This document shows, piece by piece, positions 21,874-34,393 of a stretch of DNA of 64,000 bases (position 1 is its first letter; every line of letters starts with the position of its first letter). The notes below the pieces were generated by a model. It did not search any database. It was given only the letters and a program-made list of their open reading frames with translations, and was not told the DNA's origin. The stretch covers positions 372,001 through 436,000 of the forward strand of contig NC_133293.1 in assembly GCF_005239225.2 (NCBI RefSeq), given 5' to 3'. This DNA comes from Populus alba. Its lineage: Eukaryota; Streptophyta; Magnoliopsida; Malpighiales; Salicaceae. Position numbers and translations under genes: made by a program.

Positions 21874-21884
21874 CATATTTATGT

Positions 21885-23093
21885 ATCTTTCTTGAGTGAG
21901 GTCGAAGAACTCTGCAGATTCCACAGAAAGGACCACAGTAATTCCTTGATCATCATGTGTGATCGAGATCTCCCGTTGACAACAGATCCTCTGTCTCCCA
22001 TCGATCGATCTCACTCCATGTTCACAAGATTGTTACATTAGAGATCTGATACAAGTTTCTGATTAGGGTGGGTCCATTTGTTGTTATCTTGTTAAAAGGG
22101 AATCATGGTTTAGAATCATCATCCGAGTTCATCATGTTAGGGCTGGCCAACAACAATCATTGAAGTAACCCTGCTGCTACATCCTTCAAACCCTAAATCT
22201 TCAATTTGTCGTCTGTACCAACTCAGTATTGCTTGTGAGATTGCTGATGTATATATAATTGAATTAAATATTCAGTTCTTGACTTTACCAAATGAATATA
22301 CTCTTTAGCTGGTTATAATTTTAAAAATTATTTGTTTTTCATTATTTAAACCTGATTTTTCATCATAAATTATGATAGAAACTTGAATGTTTTTTTTTTT
22401 TAAACTATAATCCGTAACTTCTAGTTTATTTATAATGCATGAAACTTTTTAAAACTTTTTAAAAGTATTTTTTATTTTAAAATATATTAAAATAGTTTTT
22501 TTAATTTTTTTTATATTATCACATCAAAAATAATCAAACAACACTTAAAATACACAATTAAATATTAAAAAGAAAAAACACAGACTAACGAGTCACCATC
22601 CCATTTCCTAGATGGTGGCCAGCATGCAGGAAGAAGAAATTATTATATAATACAAACAATACACAAAGACTTCTTATAATCTAATAATTTCTGCTGTTCT
22701 TATCTTTTTATGGTCTTTTTTTTATTTTATTTTTATTTTATCAGAGCAGCTTGTGCATAAAATTGATGCTTGGACCTTGATGAGACAGGTGCGGGCCAAA
22801 ACCAAAGCAATTATATAGAAGAGACTCGAACATGTGTGTAATGTATCAACCTCTTGAGGGCGACTTCTCACTTCTTTTGAGGCTTCCCCTTCTCCATCAA
22901 TTAATAATAATTCAGGAGTTTCCCTTTCTCAAACTTGTATGCATCCTTCCTTCCTTCCTTCTGATCTCTTCCACTTCCAACTTAGTTGTAACATTAATGA
23001 AACACAAGCCTATTAAGATCCCAAGGCTCTGCTTCTTCTGAGTTCTGACAGACCATTCTTCAACTAGAAAATTAAGCTTAATTTCTTCTTCAA
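21885..23093. other. Intergenic DNA and MYB promoter/leader
   Basis: No gene is recognised up to the MYB leader. A TATA-like ATTATATAGAAG lies near 22810-22821, about 280 bases before the MYB start. A (CTTC)n tract is in the leader at about 22945-22962. Confidence 0.5.
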
Positions 23094-24368
23094 ATGGGGA
23101 GGCAATCTTGCGGTTACAAGCAGAAACTAAGAAAAGGGTTGTGGTCCCCGGACGAAGATGAGAAGCTTTTGAGGTACATTACCGAGCATGGACATGGATG
23201 CTGGAGCTCCGTCCCCAAGCTAGCAGGTGACACTTCCTGTCTCTCTGGGAGGCGCCCCCTGCCAGCCAACCCTGGGATTTTGTTTAATTTGCTTCTAACA
23301 AGTTTTTGTTTATTTTCTAATGTGATCATGAATTGTCAGGTCTTGAAAGGTGCGGAAAGAGCTGCAGGCTGAGGTGGATCAATTACTTGAGACCAGACTT
23401 GAAGAGAACCAGATTCTCAAGCCAGGAAGAGAACCTCGTAATCCAACTCCAGTCAGTTCTAGGCAACAGGTGTCAATAATTTAGTGCCTTCTTCCTTGTA
23501 TTAAACTAACGGTATTCAGGTCAGATCAAATGATAACTGTGCTCACAGAACTGTAATGCATTCCTGTCCTATCAGGTGGTCTCGAATTGCAGCACAGTTA
23601 CCAGGAAGAACGGACAATGAGATAAAGAATCTATGGAACTCTTCCATTAAGAAGAAACTAATGCAGAAAGGTATCGACACCAACACCCACAAGCCACTTT
23701 CTGAGGCTAAGCTTTCTACCAGAAAGTGCCCTGAGAAGGCCTCAAGAGAACTGGATACAGCGATCTCACTCAATCTCAAGGCAGATAGTTCAAAGACATC
23801 ACTCAGTGATGTATCGAGCTGTAAGATTGAAAAAGGAGATGACAATTTGAATGCCTCCAAAACCAGTGTCCACAAGGAAGACAAGTCCTTGCCATTCAAT
23901 CGATACCCCAACATCCAGCACAGCCCTTTAGATTCAATTGCTGACCTGCAATTCCCAGTCCAGCAGTTGAATCATGAGCAATATTTAAAGCTTGACCAGA
24001 AGTGCAGTCTTTTTGAGCCTAACCAAGAACTCAACTCCAGAACACTAGTACCCGCGATTTCAAGGTCAATCATATCTGCTCAAATGGACAATAAAATCTA
24101 TGCAGGTCTTCCCTTTGATTCAATGGGCCGTTCAGTAACATCCATTGGGATTCAAGTAATTGCAGCAGCGAAAGTAGTGGGTTTCAGAGAAAGTCCTTAT
24201 TCGATAGCAGCGTCTTCCCATGGGGGTTGGCAGATGATGGTGGATCATCAGACAAGACCTTACAGATCCATTCCGCTGATTCTGAGACAACAGATATCAA
24301 GTGGTCGGAATAGCACAACACATATATCATTTCTAGCCGAGCACAATCAACCGACACTACACTCGTGA
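23094..24368 (+). CDS. R2R3-MYB transcription factor (MYB61/50/55/86 type), C-terminus frameshifted
   Basis: Exons 23094-23226, 23340-23469 and 23576-24368, with GT-AG introns at the usual R2R3-MYB positions. The protein begins [21 protein letters not shown]2 ends in [20 protein letters not shown] and R3 in [20 protein letters not shown], followed by the group signature [13 protein letters not shown] and THKPLSEA. Members in Arabidopsis control secondary wall, carbon allocation and stomatal traits. The intact DNA-binding domain should still bind AC-type promoter elements. Near 24152-24160 the frame goes wrong. The family C-terminal motif ([14 protein letters not shown], then TTDIKWSE) is present in the -1 frame and is itself followed by TAG at 24311-24313 where tyrosine is expected. 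The annotated frame ends at 24366-24368. It may be a decaying duplicate or contain a sequence error. Confidence 0.85.
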
Positions 24369-26044
24369 TGCACCAAATCAACTTCAAACCACCAGAAATA
24401 TCGAATAGATGGAGATGGCTCAGACGCAAATTGTCATCGCTGGTGGTATTAATAACAATTATTTTCAAAGCTCGGTATACACGTGATCACGTTGTAATGA
24501 CTTGTGGGATAATCTAGGGATTAATCAGCTCTTAAAAATTATTATGCAAACATTTGATGGCACAGAGGAAGAGGACTTCCATTTTAGAGAGACCTTGGCT
24601 GTGATTTCAGAGTGTTTGTTGCAAGATATTTTACAGTATTTCTGTATGTCAAAACGGCAGAATCAAAATGCTAATCCTTGGTTCTTGGTTGGCAGAATTT
24701 GCAGATTGAAGCTTTCTTTCTTTCTTTCCTTTTGTTTTGGAATTTAAGCTGAAAGGTCACAGAAGATACTTTCTTCTTCTCATCGTCTCTCTCTCTCTAA
24801 CGCCTACTTCTATGATGATGATTTGGGGGGGAGAAACATGGGACTACAACCTTGGAAAGCAATTTCCAGGAGTCCAGCAAGGCACCATCTCGGATTGGTG
24901 CCATACATGATCTGTTAAAGAGTAAAAAATTTACCTCTTCTGCATGGAGCAGATTGAGTACTAGTGCACAAGACTTTCAGATTTCTAAGATGCCAACATG
25001 CCTAGAAACCATGCCAAGCGTGAACTGAAATCTTAGGTTACTGCTCCAACCACTCTTATCTATCTTTCGAATCTACAAAAGGCAAAGAAAAGAGGATTTG
25101 ACCACCACAAAACAGCTTAATGACATGCTGTCCGATTCGCATAATCACCGGAGAATAACTCAACCAGTTGTGGTTAATAATTATACATAAGCACCGAATG
25201 AGTGTTTCCTCCATAATCATGTTAGTGATCAACTCTATACTTTATGCCTAGTGCAAGGTAGATTCAAGCACAAATGCCAGCACATTTAACCATTGTGACA
25301 GGCAAAGTCCATTTCCTAGCAAGGAATATGCATAGGGTTTTCTTTCAATTTTCCTGCTCATCAGCAACGGTGACAATATGTTGGCTACCCTGCAACCTTT
25401 GAAATCTTGTCATATTTTCTGTAGACTCATGATTGAATCCAAATATATTAAATCTAATATTTTACCAGACTCATAATTTTTTAGGTTCAATTCTCAACTA
25501 AATCCAACGATCTTACCAAATCCATGTTTAATTATGTAATGATCATCATATCACAGGTTTGGGCTATTTAAAAGAACAACAATATTGAGTTAGAAATACG
25601 GAGCCATCAGTATCATAACATTGCCGATGATCATCCTGTTGGCCGTCTTTATCAATGACTAAGCACAATTCTTATGATGCCATGAGAAATTATGATCAAC
25701 ATACTTCCAATCATTATTATTCTGTGATTCACAATTGAACTCCTAATGCCTAGAAGTTGTCAGAATCAAAACTAGCTAGTTTCAGCAGGCAGCTGCATCC
25801 CCTAGTTTCCTTGACAACCAAAAGTGCAGTCGTAGATCCTTCAGCACCTTCCCATGCATGAATCTCACAGCTAATAAATTCTGCGTTTCCATTTACAACT
25901 TTCATGACGCTTCAACCCAGTGAAGATGTAAGAGAAAAGACGAAAAAGGCAATCGAGTCTTGATGACCATCACTTGAACTGCTCATCGAGATTTTATTTT
26001 CTTGGAAGCTCAATGACACATATCGTAGCTATATAAGTAGAAAA
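24369..26044. other. Intergenic DNA between convergent MYB and pectin acetylesterase genes
   Basis: This holds the 3' flanks of both genes. I see no other gene, tRNA or clear transposon. The part next to 26044 should be the pectin acetylesterase 3' UTR. Confidence 0.5.
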
Positions 26045-29000
26045 TCACTTGAACACCAGGTTGTGGCAGGTATGGTCACAAGGGTACGGACAGTCAATAG
26101 CCATAATAACAGCACGATCAAAATACCAGTTGCCAACAGACTCCGCTATCCCCTGTAAGTTGATCATCAATTGCATCACAGAGAGCCCGCCTCAGTTGTC
26201 TATAATTAAAACTCTCAAAAGAAAAGGAACTGTAGTTTTTTGAAAGTTATGTTGGTAATGATTTTGTACTCGGTGGCATTAAGGCAATGCAAAGGCATTG
26301 GTTGGTGGTGTTCTTCCTTTGATTGTTTCTTACTCGGACACAAGCGAAGAGGTTGCATGTTATCTAAGAATTTGATGGCAGGGATTCACACTGATGGGGC
26401 CAAAAGCAGGGTTGTTTTGTGTTCAAAATAGGGTGTTTAACAAATGAATTTAAGCAAATACTATGTAAAGCAGTGATGTGGTATTTATTAACTTCAGAGA
26501 ATAACAAGTTAGGTTGGAATGGCCTTGCCTTGCTTTTAATGTGGGGAGAACCTGGAGAAAACCATGTGTCCTGTCTCTCTGTCTGGCAATGAGCAAAACA
26601 TGAATTTATAAACAATCCGTTTTTCTTCAACCTTGAGAAGCCTCTTACAGCATGGAGCATTTGATTTCTGAAACCTGATTCAGGTGAAACAAGTGTGGTG
26701 GTAAGTTACCATAGAAGTTATCATCAAAATACTGCCTCGACAAAATAAGTGATATCATGAAACTATCATTTGTAGGAACAGTAATAAATCACCTTGAAGA
26801 AAACTAATCTGTGATCCAGTGCAGCGTGCATAGTTTTTTCTGCATCCATTCCAGTTTCCATGGTGATCAGCTGAGGCAGGAGCTAAACTGACCTGGATCT
26901 GTTCAAGATAGGGTATTTAAAAAATCATTGTTATTTTGTGTCATCAAACACTCTCTGTAAATAGTAGAATGTATTCATGTGAAGCATGAAATCTCATATG
27001 GATTTAGCACGAATGCAAGTGACCTGACTGTATCTGTATGAACGATTCTGTGCATACACTGGCTGTTAAAGAACTATCTCAATCTAAAAGCTTAAGTTGT
27101 TAGGTGAGGTCCCAAGAAATGATTTATATTATTCTCTAACACACCCCCTCAAGTGAAAGCCTTTTGAGTTTGAAACTTGCATAGACTCACATTACCTTGT
27201 GTTTAATTTTTATCAAATAAATAAGGATGGTGAGATTCAAACTCGTGACCGCTTGGTCATCAAGGCTTTGATACCATGTCAAAGAACCATCTCAACCTAA
27301 AAGCTTAAACTGTTAAGTGAGATTTCAAAAATAATTTATATTATTTTGTAAAACTGATACAGTAAAAGGTACGATTGTATTAACATGTCGTGACACCCTT
27401 GCATATGCGTCACACATGAGGCAGATAGGAATGACAGAAACTTCCTCAGATAGTAAATTCGTTTATATTTCATTAACTAGATTAAATTTTAGGGCAGTAC
27501 AGACATAATGCATACCTGCCATGTATCATAAGCTGTATTGACAAGAAAAAGTGGAGTCCTGACGCTAGCAATTAATCGCTGAGGGAAAAAACACTGTGCA
27601 AAGAAGATTCATGAATAATATCAGAGGAAAAATAAAATGGCAAGTAACATATGTGCTGCAGGAAAAAGATTACCATGATTGGATTGAAGCGTTTAGTACA
27701 ACCCTGGGGCAGGTTCTTTTGCATCCCCTGCAATAGATTAACCACGTAGTTTTTTCAGTTTTATCCTCAAGAATCAAGATCATGACAAATGAACAAATAC
27801 ACAAAGAAAATTATTCAGATGACTAAAAAAACCAGTGCTAACGTGATGTATGGAACCGTGTTCAATGATTCTGCCATTGTCAACCGACTTCAAAAATTAA
27901 GGAGGTAGCAAAGAAATCCACCCCAAGAAGCATGATCTTTATACATAAAGCTCAAAGGAGGCGGTAAGGATAATGTAGAAATGCTATAAAGCAAACGTAG
28001 ATGACAGAGTGAAGATGGATTGGACGAAGAAGCATCATTCCAGTCCAACATTAACTTGAACGACAGAGAATTGCTTCGGACTAAGTCCAGACAAACTGAG
28101 ATTGAGTAATTGATTGACTAGATGTTAGGATCAACTAAATAGCTAATTGTTTTAAGCTTGAAAAGATCATTATGGAGAATGAAAAAAGTTAAATATCAAT
28201 AGACAAGATATAGGAATAGAATCATCAATTAGTGACTTTCTGCATGAATAATGATTTTCTTGTTGAGTAATTCGTTGTTCTTGATATACCCATAAGTAGG
28301 ATTCACAGCACTGAGCCACTGTAATGGAAAATATGAAGGAAAGTCTAGGTACCTGCAGCATGACCACTCCTGCAAACATATATCTTAACGTGCGCCAACC
28401 AGAGATGTCAGGTCTACATACAAGAGACAACTACAGTTTAGCCATACTAATTGGAAACACAATGAGGAGTGAAAATGCAAGGATCTCGAGGTGCTTACAC
28501 GTCAAGGAATAAACCAGCATCACTGAGGCACTTGACTCTAGCAGTTCTTGGAAATAAATGCCGGAATTCGTCGCAATGTAGTATAGCTGCTAAACCCCCA
28601 GCTGAACATCCAGAGAGAAGAGCCTAGAAAACAAAAAAGAGGAAAAAAAAAAACTACAAATAAATAAAACTAAAACAGTGCATAAAAGTTGTATGGCAGG
28701 TTTGAGGGACCTGATTAGCATAGCGCATTCCTTTCGACATCAAATCTTCCATGACAACTGACCAGATTCTTTGTCCTCTAAAATAGAGTTGTGCTGCCTG
28801 TGGAGTAAGGATGAAATCGTCATTCACTCAGCCAGAGGCCTGGTAAATTTCACTCAATCTTCCATTACAAAACAAATAAACTTCAATTGGAGAATACAGC
28901 TCGAGCCCAGCGGCTTGGTGAGCAGGTCAGCAATACCCTCAAACTGCTGATTGTGGGGAAATGTAGATAAATATTTGTAAATGAGATTGGTACTGTAGGT

Positions 29001-29985
29001 GAGTGGAGACGGAAGTAAGTTTATGAATAATGCAAGATTTTCAGTTCCTGTTCTTGAGACTTTGTGCAATGAAGAACAGACTTGGCAAAGCACATAAAAG
29101 AAAATATGTGCTGAAAGATCACTGACCTCATTTTGACTGTCTCCACTGAAAGATCCACCATCACAATAACGAACCTTGACCCTGTTCCAATTATAAAAAT
29201 CTGCAAATGCACATAGCAGTTATAGTTTGTGCAAGAATTATGAGAGTAAGTCAAGTGAAGAAGTTGTCAAGAGACGTGAATGACCAGGATTTTCTTCAGC
29301 CTTGTTGCTGAGTATGCCCTCAAAAGGTATCTGCTTTTCCATATAATGTGAAGAACCATGGCGGGTTTTCTTACTAAAAACACATTTTCTGATTGAATTA
29401 CACCATCCTCCGCCCTGTTTGAGAAAGAAAGAGAGAGAGAGCAGGTGCTTAGGAGGAGGCTTGAATCCTGAAGAACAAGACATGATAGGAGAGCAAGTAG
29501 CCAAGTACTGTTGTTAATTTCTGAGTCATTCTGGATACCTCCAATTGAACGAGCCAACTGTTTGCCCCTGATCCATATCCTCTGTGGATGTGGTACCCTG
29601 GTAATGAACCGTCCAGGCAGACTGCATATTATTCGAATAATTAACAAGAGAGAAAACTGGTGAGGTTGCAAGTCATTATCATTCATATTATCAGTTACGG
29701 AGGAGATGAGGTGAGAGTTAAGAGTAATAAGAAGGTACCAGCTCCCTTTGAAGCAGCTGCATTGACAAGTGTAAGACCCACCATTAACGGTGGTGTGCGA
29801 CGAGCATATGCATATGCAAATGCTTCTGCTTCTGCTGCTGCTGCTTTATAAGTGACATTATTATTCCAATCTTGGAGAGGCAGAGGCTGAGAGTGTTCGA
29901 ATTCAAAACAGTTGACACATTTCCATGTTAAAGAGCACATCGTCAACCCATACATAAATCCCAACCACAAGTACAACATCATCAT
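26045..29985 (-). CDS. PAE: Pectin acetylesterase (CE13, plant PAE family)
   Basis: Twelve exons: 29985-29739, 29621-29539, 29414-29285, 29200-29127, 28797-28711, 28623-28499, 28413-28353, 27727-27674, 27593-27516, 26898-26793, 26674-26529 and 26152-26045, giving 432 residues. PAEs remove acetyl groups from cell-wall pectin after secretion. The N-terminus has a hydrophobic signal segment ([13 protein letters not shown]), then an unusual alanine-rich [14 protein letters not shown]. Family motifs follow: [40 protein letters not shown] (nucleophile Ser about 214), VNTAYDTWQ (Asp about 310), ADHHGNW (His about 325) and the C-terminal [12 protein letters not shown]. All introns are GT-AG except the last, which has a GC donor (26528-26527, AAG|GCAAGG) and a normal CAG acceptor. 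Intron 9 carries a TRIM. The start is the first of three consecutive ATGs. Confidence 0.94.
27064..27354 (-). mobile_element. TRIM (terminal-repeat retrotransposon in miniature)
   Basis: Two direct repeats of about 78 bp lie at 27064-27141 and about 27277-27354. Each begins TGTYAAAGAACYATCTCAA on the plus strand. On the minus strand the LTR runs TGTTAG...TTAACA. Directly inside the right LTR is a tRNA-Met primer-binding site (TGGTATCAAAGC, 27265-27276). Directly inside the left LTR is a purine tract (CTTGAGGGGGTG on minus). The internal part is about 135 bp and has no coding capacity, so mobility would need enzymes from another element. It lies in intron 9 of the pectin acetylesterase, in the same orientation as the gene. 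Target duplications are not clear, suggesting age. Confidence 0.85.
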
Positions 29986-31114
29986 CTTCTTCCTCCTCCT
30001 CCTACTCCTCCTCTCACTGCTTGCATTAACTATTTCTTCTACAGACACACGACTACTTGCTGATATATATGTAGGAGTGTAAGATAAGACGATCCCAACA
30101 ACTTTATATCAGAATGAGAAGGAGAAGGAGAGGCAACGTGGTATTTCTTCTTCTTCATACATACATTTATTGGATAGATGGAGCAGACAAGATAACACCA
30201 CCACTACTTCTCCAAGCTTTTTACAGCACAACTACACGATTTTTATTATCATTATCATTTGACAACGTTCATTTAATAAAGATACTTTTTTCAAAAAAGG
30301 GGGCTAAAAAGCCCCATAAAGGACCAAGAATCCACAAAGATGGGGCAAGGCAACCCCAATGATATCTTGGTATAAGAGAATTCAGCCATTCCTATTGGTG
30401 AGAAATCAAGAAAATGAACTCTTATCTATTAACGAGTTTTGATCGGTTCGCGGATTGATTCTCTAAATTAATCAGATCAATTTCCATCTAATTTAATATA
30501 AAATCCATTTAAACCAAACACCGAAATCAACAAGTCACGAGGTTGATCCATAAAACTAGAAATCAAGTCTCGGATCAACGAGTTACAAAATTAACCCATT
30601 AAACCTTTTTTGTTTTAACAACGACTAGATAGATTAACCTACAACTATAAAAATCAGATCTTGCTGATTTCGGCATGATAGCCGTTTCCTCTATTGTGCC
30701 CATCACGAGGTACTCGTAAATTGGAAGAACATAAATTTGTTAGCAGGAAAGTAGATTATGACCTGTGCAAGGGTCCATCTCACAAAAGTCTTGGACCTTT
30801 AATTCAATGGAGACAAGCCACTGCATTTTGTCCTTGTTTGGTGATAATCAGAGCAGTGTAAATGTATCTTTCTTGGTATAGTATGAAATGAAAAATGGGA
30901 TGGAAGGCGAAATGGGGTCTGGAGAATGGTCCACACTCACTCGTCTTTTTGTTTTGGCAGTGACCTGAAAGTTCTTCTCCACCGACACCCTCGCTAATCA
31001 TGGAGACTTGCTGCCAGCCAGCTAGAAGGATGCAGGGACTCACTTTCTCAGCTTTTCACGAATTATGATCATGAAAACATTATAAAAGCCTCATGGTAGG
31101 ACCACTTTTCTAGA
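29986..31114. other. Pectin acetylesterase upstream region and intergenic DNA
   Basis: The first part is the GA/CT-rich leader and promoter of the pectin acetylesterase. Between 30390 and 30700, words such as AATCAAGTCTCGGATCAACGAG and ACGAGTTACAAAATTAACCC look like non-coding retrotransposon remnants. No gene is seen. Confidence 0.45.
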
Positions 31115-31717
31115 GGGTGTGTTTGGTATTGCGGTAGCTTTTGTGGTTGTGGTTTGAAAAAAGTTGTTTTATAAAAAGTACTTTTAGTTGAGGTTGGTTT
31201 GAAAAAATAGGTGTTTGGTTAAAACTGTGGTTGAAATTGAGGTCGAAGAAAAAGTAGTTTAATGTGTTTGGTTAAAAAATAATGCTTTTCAAATTGAGGT
31301 TATAAAATAATTAAAAAATATATATATTAATATTAATGATTTTAATTTAAATATTGTAAATTTAACTACTGTTATTACATCATGAAATAAATAATATTGA
31401 TATCAAATATTTTTTATTATTATATTACACTATGTGCAATGTCATCACATACGAAATCTATCCAACAAGAACTATATTTTTCATGGTTTTTTAAGCGCGC
31501 AACAACAAAAACTGAATCTTTTATTACGTCATCAAGTGATTTTCTTTTAATTTTTTGAATAGAACACAATTAAAATAAAAATAAAAACTGAATTTTTTTT
31601 AACTGGGCCGGACCCGGCAATAACATAATTGGAATTGCGATCAAATTTCACAAATGCTACGTCATTATAATTTTTAAAAAAACAATAAAAAAATTTAAAC
31701 TCATTTTCATGGTTTTT

Positions 31718-31762
<45 letters not shown>

Positions 31763-31974
31763 GAAACGTGAACAGTGCGCAGTGGAGCCATGCTCCACTG
31801 TTGATAATAATTTATCAGCGTGAGAAGCAGCATTTTGCTGCTTCTCACAACCTGCGGTTCAGCCACTAAAATTAGTGGGCCTTACCAGCAACCACATTTT
31901 TTCTTTCTTTACCAAACACCTGGTAGTGTGGTTGCGGGTGAACCTCACCCGCAACCACATTACCAAACAGCCAC
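31115..31974. mobile_element. Non-autonomous TIR element, hairpin-rich (hAT-like MITE suspected)
   Basis: The left end GGGTGTGTTTGGTATTGCGG is mirrored by two candidate right ends: CTTTACCAAACACC (to about 31919) and ACATTACCAAACAGCC (to about 31974). The interior is AT-rich and non-coding, with a 40-base A run at 31719-31758. Three perfect or near-perfect hairpins lie at 31780-31800, 31820-31848 and 31921-31965. I could not define a target-site duplication, so the superfamily is a guess from the terminal bases. Confidence 0.55.
31719..31758. repeat. Poly(A) tract of 40 bases
   Basis: An uninterrupted run of A inside the TIR element. It may be a retroposed insertion tail or a slippage expansion. 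Confidence 0.9.
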
Positions 31975-34393
31975 TTATTTTTTTATTTTCAATAATTAAT
32001 TTTTTTTAAAAAAAATTGCTTTAAAGTAATATGATTTAGTATTTGAGGTTGTTTTACTTGATATATTGATATCAAGCATGAATTTTATATATATATATAT
32101 ATATATATCATTTTGATCATAATTTTGAAATTCAAGGTTAGAACCGGGTCAGGTTGAAGAAAAAAATAGAAAAAAAAAAATCTAGTGTAACCCAGTGGGT
32201 TGACTCGGCAACCCGGTTGCAACCCGTTGACTTTTGTTTTCTTTACTAAAATGATATTGTTTTTTTTTTTTTTTAAATTTGACCCAGATAACTTGGTAAT
32301 CCAGTCAAAACCCGAAACATGAGCCTTGAACCGGACCAGGTCTAAAAAATATGATTTCAATGCATTTTCAAATAAAAATACTTTAAAAAACAACCATTAC
32401 CACAATAACAAAGAGGCTCTTATCATTTAGCAATTGGTTTTTTTTTTTTTGGTGGTTGTAGTATTTAAAAAAAAAATAAAAAACTTTCAATTAATTTTTA
32501 TTTTTCAATTTCTTTGAATTGTCTAAATCGTGCTAACATAAAAAAAATATATATATATTAAATGTTCATGCAACATTCAAAGGAATATCCCAAAAATAAT
32601 AAATTTGGTTAAATATAATTAAAAATTAAATAAAAAAGATTAGGTTAACATGAATAGAACATGGGAAAAAAATCAAAAGCTTTGAACTTAGAACCTTCTT
32701 CATCTTTATCATTTCCACCCATCATCATCCATGGCCCGCCCATTTTTGCCTCTATCAAATTCAAACACTTGACGAAAAAGTCAGTAGATGTCCAAGAATT
32801 TACTTAATTGAGAGATTCTAAGAGCTTAAAAGTTAGGCTGTCCTTAACAAGCCCTGCACCAAGCTTACGAAGCCAAATCTAAAGCAAACTTCAAGAGATT
32901 CCAGTCGTTAACATAAAATGATTAAGGTAACATATATATATGCTAATTTAGGTATTCAAGAGTGCCCCAGACTACCACATGAGATTTGATTCTGATTCTA
33001 TTGCTAGTGTAAATACCGATAAATGTTTTTATTAATAAAACCGTTAAATCTGATAATAAATAGAGGGTTTATTCCACCATTTTTACAAAAAAAAAAAAAA
33101 AAAAAAAAAAACAAGTCTCATGCGGTGGTGATACAGAAAAGAATGTTGTTGTGCATCTGCTTCAAACTTTACTTGATGATTCATGGGTATGCATTTGGCA
33201 TAAGCAGAAAGTTGATGAAAACAAGTGAACCCAGCAGTCGGATTCGGGTTTGAAACCCTAAGTTCAATCAATTAAAAAAGAGAGATGGGTTCAGGCACCA
33301 CAATCAAGAACCAAAATTTTAGATAATGGGTCCCCCAAGTCCAATGACAAGCAGGCTAGGCTCGAGACGGTAGGTCCCCATAAGGACCCTGCCCGAGCCC
33401 ACACCTGGAGGAGGTCCTAGGGTTCGGGCTTATTTGAACCATGTCCATCAATGACCATAAATATGAATCTCGAATACCTCTAAATTTCACGCAGGCAGGG
33501 CCAATTTCTTCTCTTCCATGCAACCGTCGCACACCACCGTGTATCAAATCGTTCAGAAAACCCCACCAATACATGTTATAGCCCAAACTGACTGCAGGCA
33601 GCAAGTTTTGGATTGGACAGAAGTCACAATGGCTGTGTTTGCAGTATTTCTATCTATTATTTTCGAAGATTGATAAAAATCACTAAATTCTAGCTTTTCA
33701 ATCTAAGCATAAACAAACAAAGAGCAATAAACAAACAAAGAGAAACAGTGAAGTTGCCATATCAAAATACACTGACTCCTTTCAGAAGGGTTCTTGGAAT
33801 ATATAGCTTCAGTGATTACTTCTCCCCATGTTTCAGTCACGATGTGGTTAGGAACATTGAGAGACGCGTTTCTATTCCAATAGGCATAAACAAACAAAGA
33901 GAAACAGTGAAGCAGACTTGAGCCATATTTCTCCTGTCTTTTCCTGTTCTCAATCTTGCAAATCGATTGTTAAGGCGTCATCAAGGGAAAGTTTTCAAGT
34001 AAAAACCGTCTTCATTAAACTAATCCTGGAATTAAAAAGCAAGCCAACCAGACGAGGAATCTTTCATTAAAAAGCAAGCCAAACATGGTGTCAACGGATG
34101 TCCAATGACTGACTGATGCTCCTGGTTGGAAGGATACTACCATTACATGCCTCCCACCTTTGTATTAGCCGTGACTGCATTGGCCATAACAAGTGCATTC
34201 TTCACGTCCAACTGAAGCATACACGAGGGTACATTAGCCACAAGATCGAGGAGAATTCTAATCAAAGAAAACTCTAAGCAGTCTATTAAGAAAAAACTAT
34301 AGTTACAGGATTGTAAAAATTCAATAAAGTCATAATATAGGCTTCGCCGAGAGATGGTGAACACCGAAGTAACAAAGGGTTCCTTTACCTCGA
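31975..34393. other. Intergenic DNA with repeat fragments
   Basis: From about 32130 to 32340 there is a repeat fragment with words such as GTGGGTTGACTCGGCAACCCGG, related to the arrays at 46105 and 56410. Poly(A) tracts lie near 33088-33111. A short direct repeat, GCATAAACAAACAAAGAG with flanking AAACAGTGAAG, occurs near 33708-33750 and 33883-33913. The part next to 34394 should be the 3' UTR of the F-box gene. No other gene is supported. Confidence 0.45.

Noticed and set aside
24155..24164. A 10-base GT-AG mini-intron that would restore the MYB frame
   Set aside because: It is far too short to be spliced in plants. A one-base indel is the simpler explanation.
27240..27276. Possible tRNA gene from words like GACCGCTTGGTCATCAAGGC
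   Set aside because: No cloverleaf forms, and the words belong to the TRIM interior and its primer-binding site.
30114..30362. Plus-strand 82-codon frame beginning MRRRRRG
   Set aside because: It lies upstream of the pectin acetylesterase on the other strand. The arginine run is a GAGAAG-type repeat and there is no conserved domain.
33356..33604. Minus-strand 82-codon frame containing YWWGFLNDLIHGG
   Set aside because: It looks slightly protein-like but has no recognisable family, start context or splice partner.
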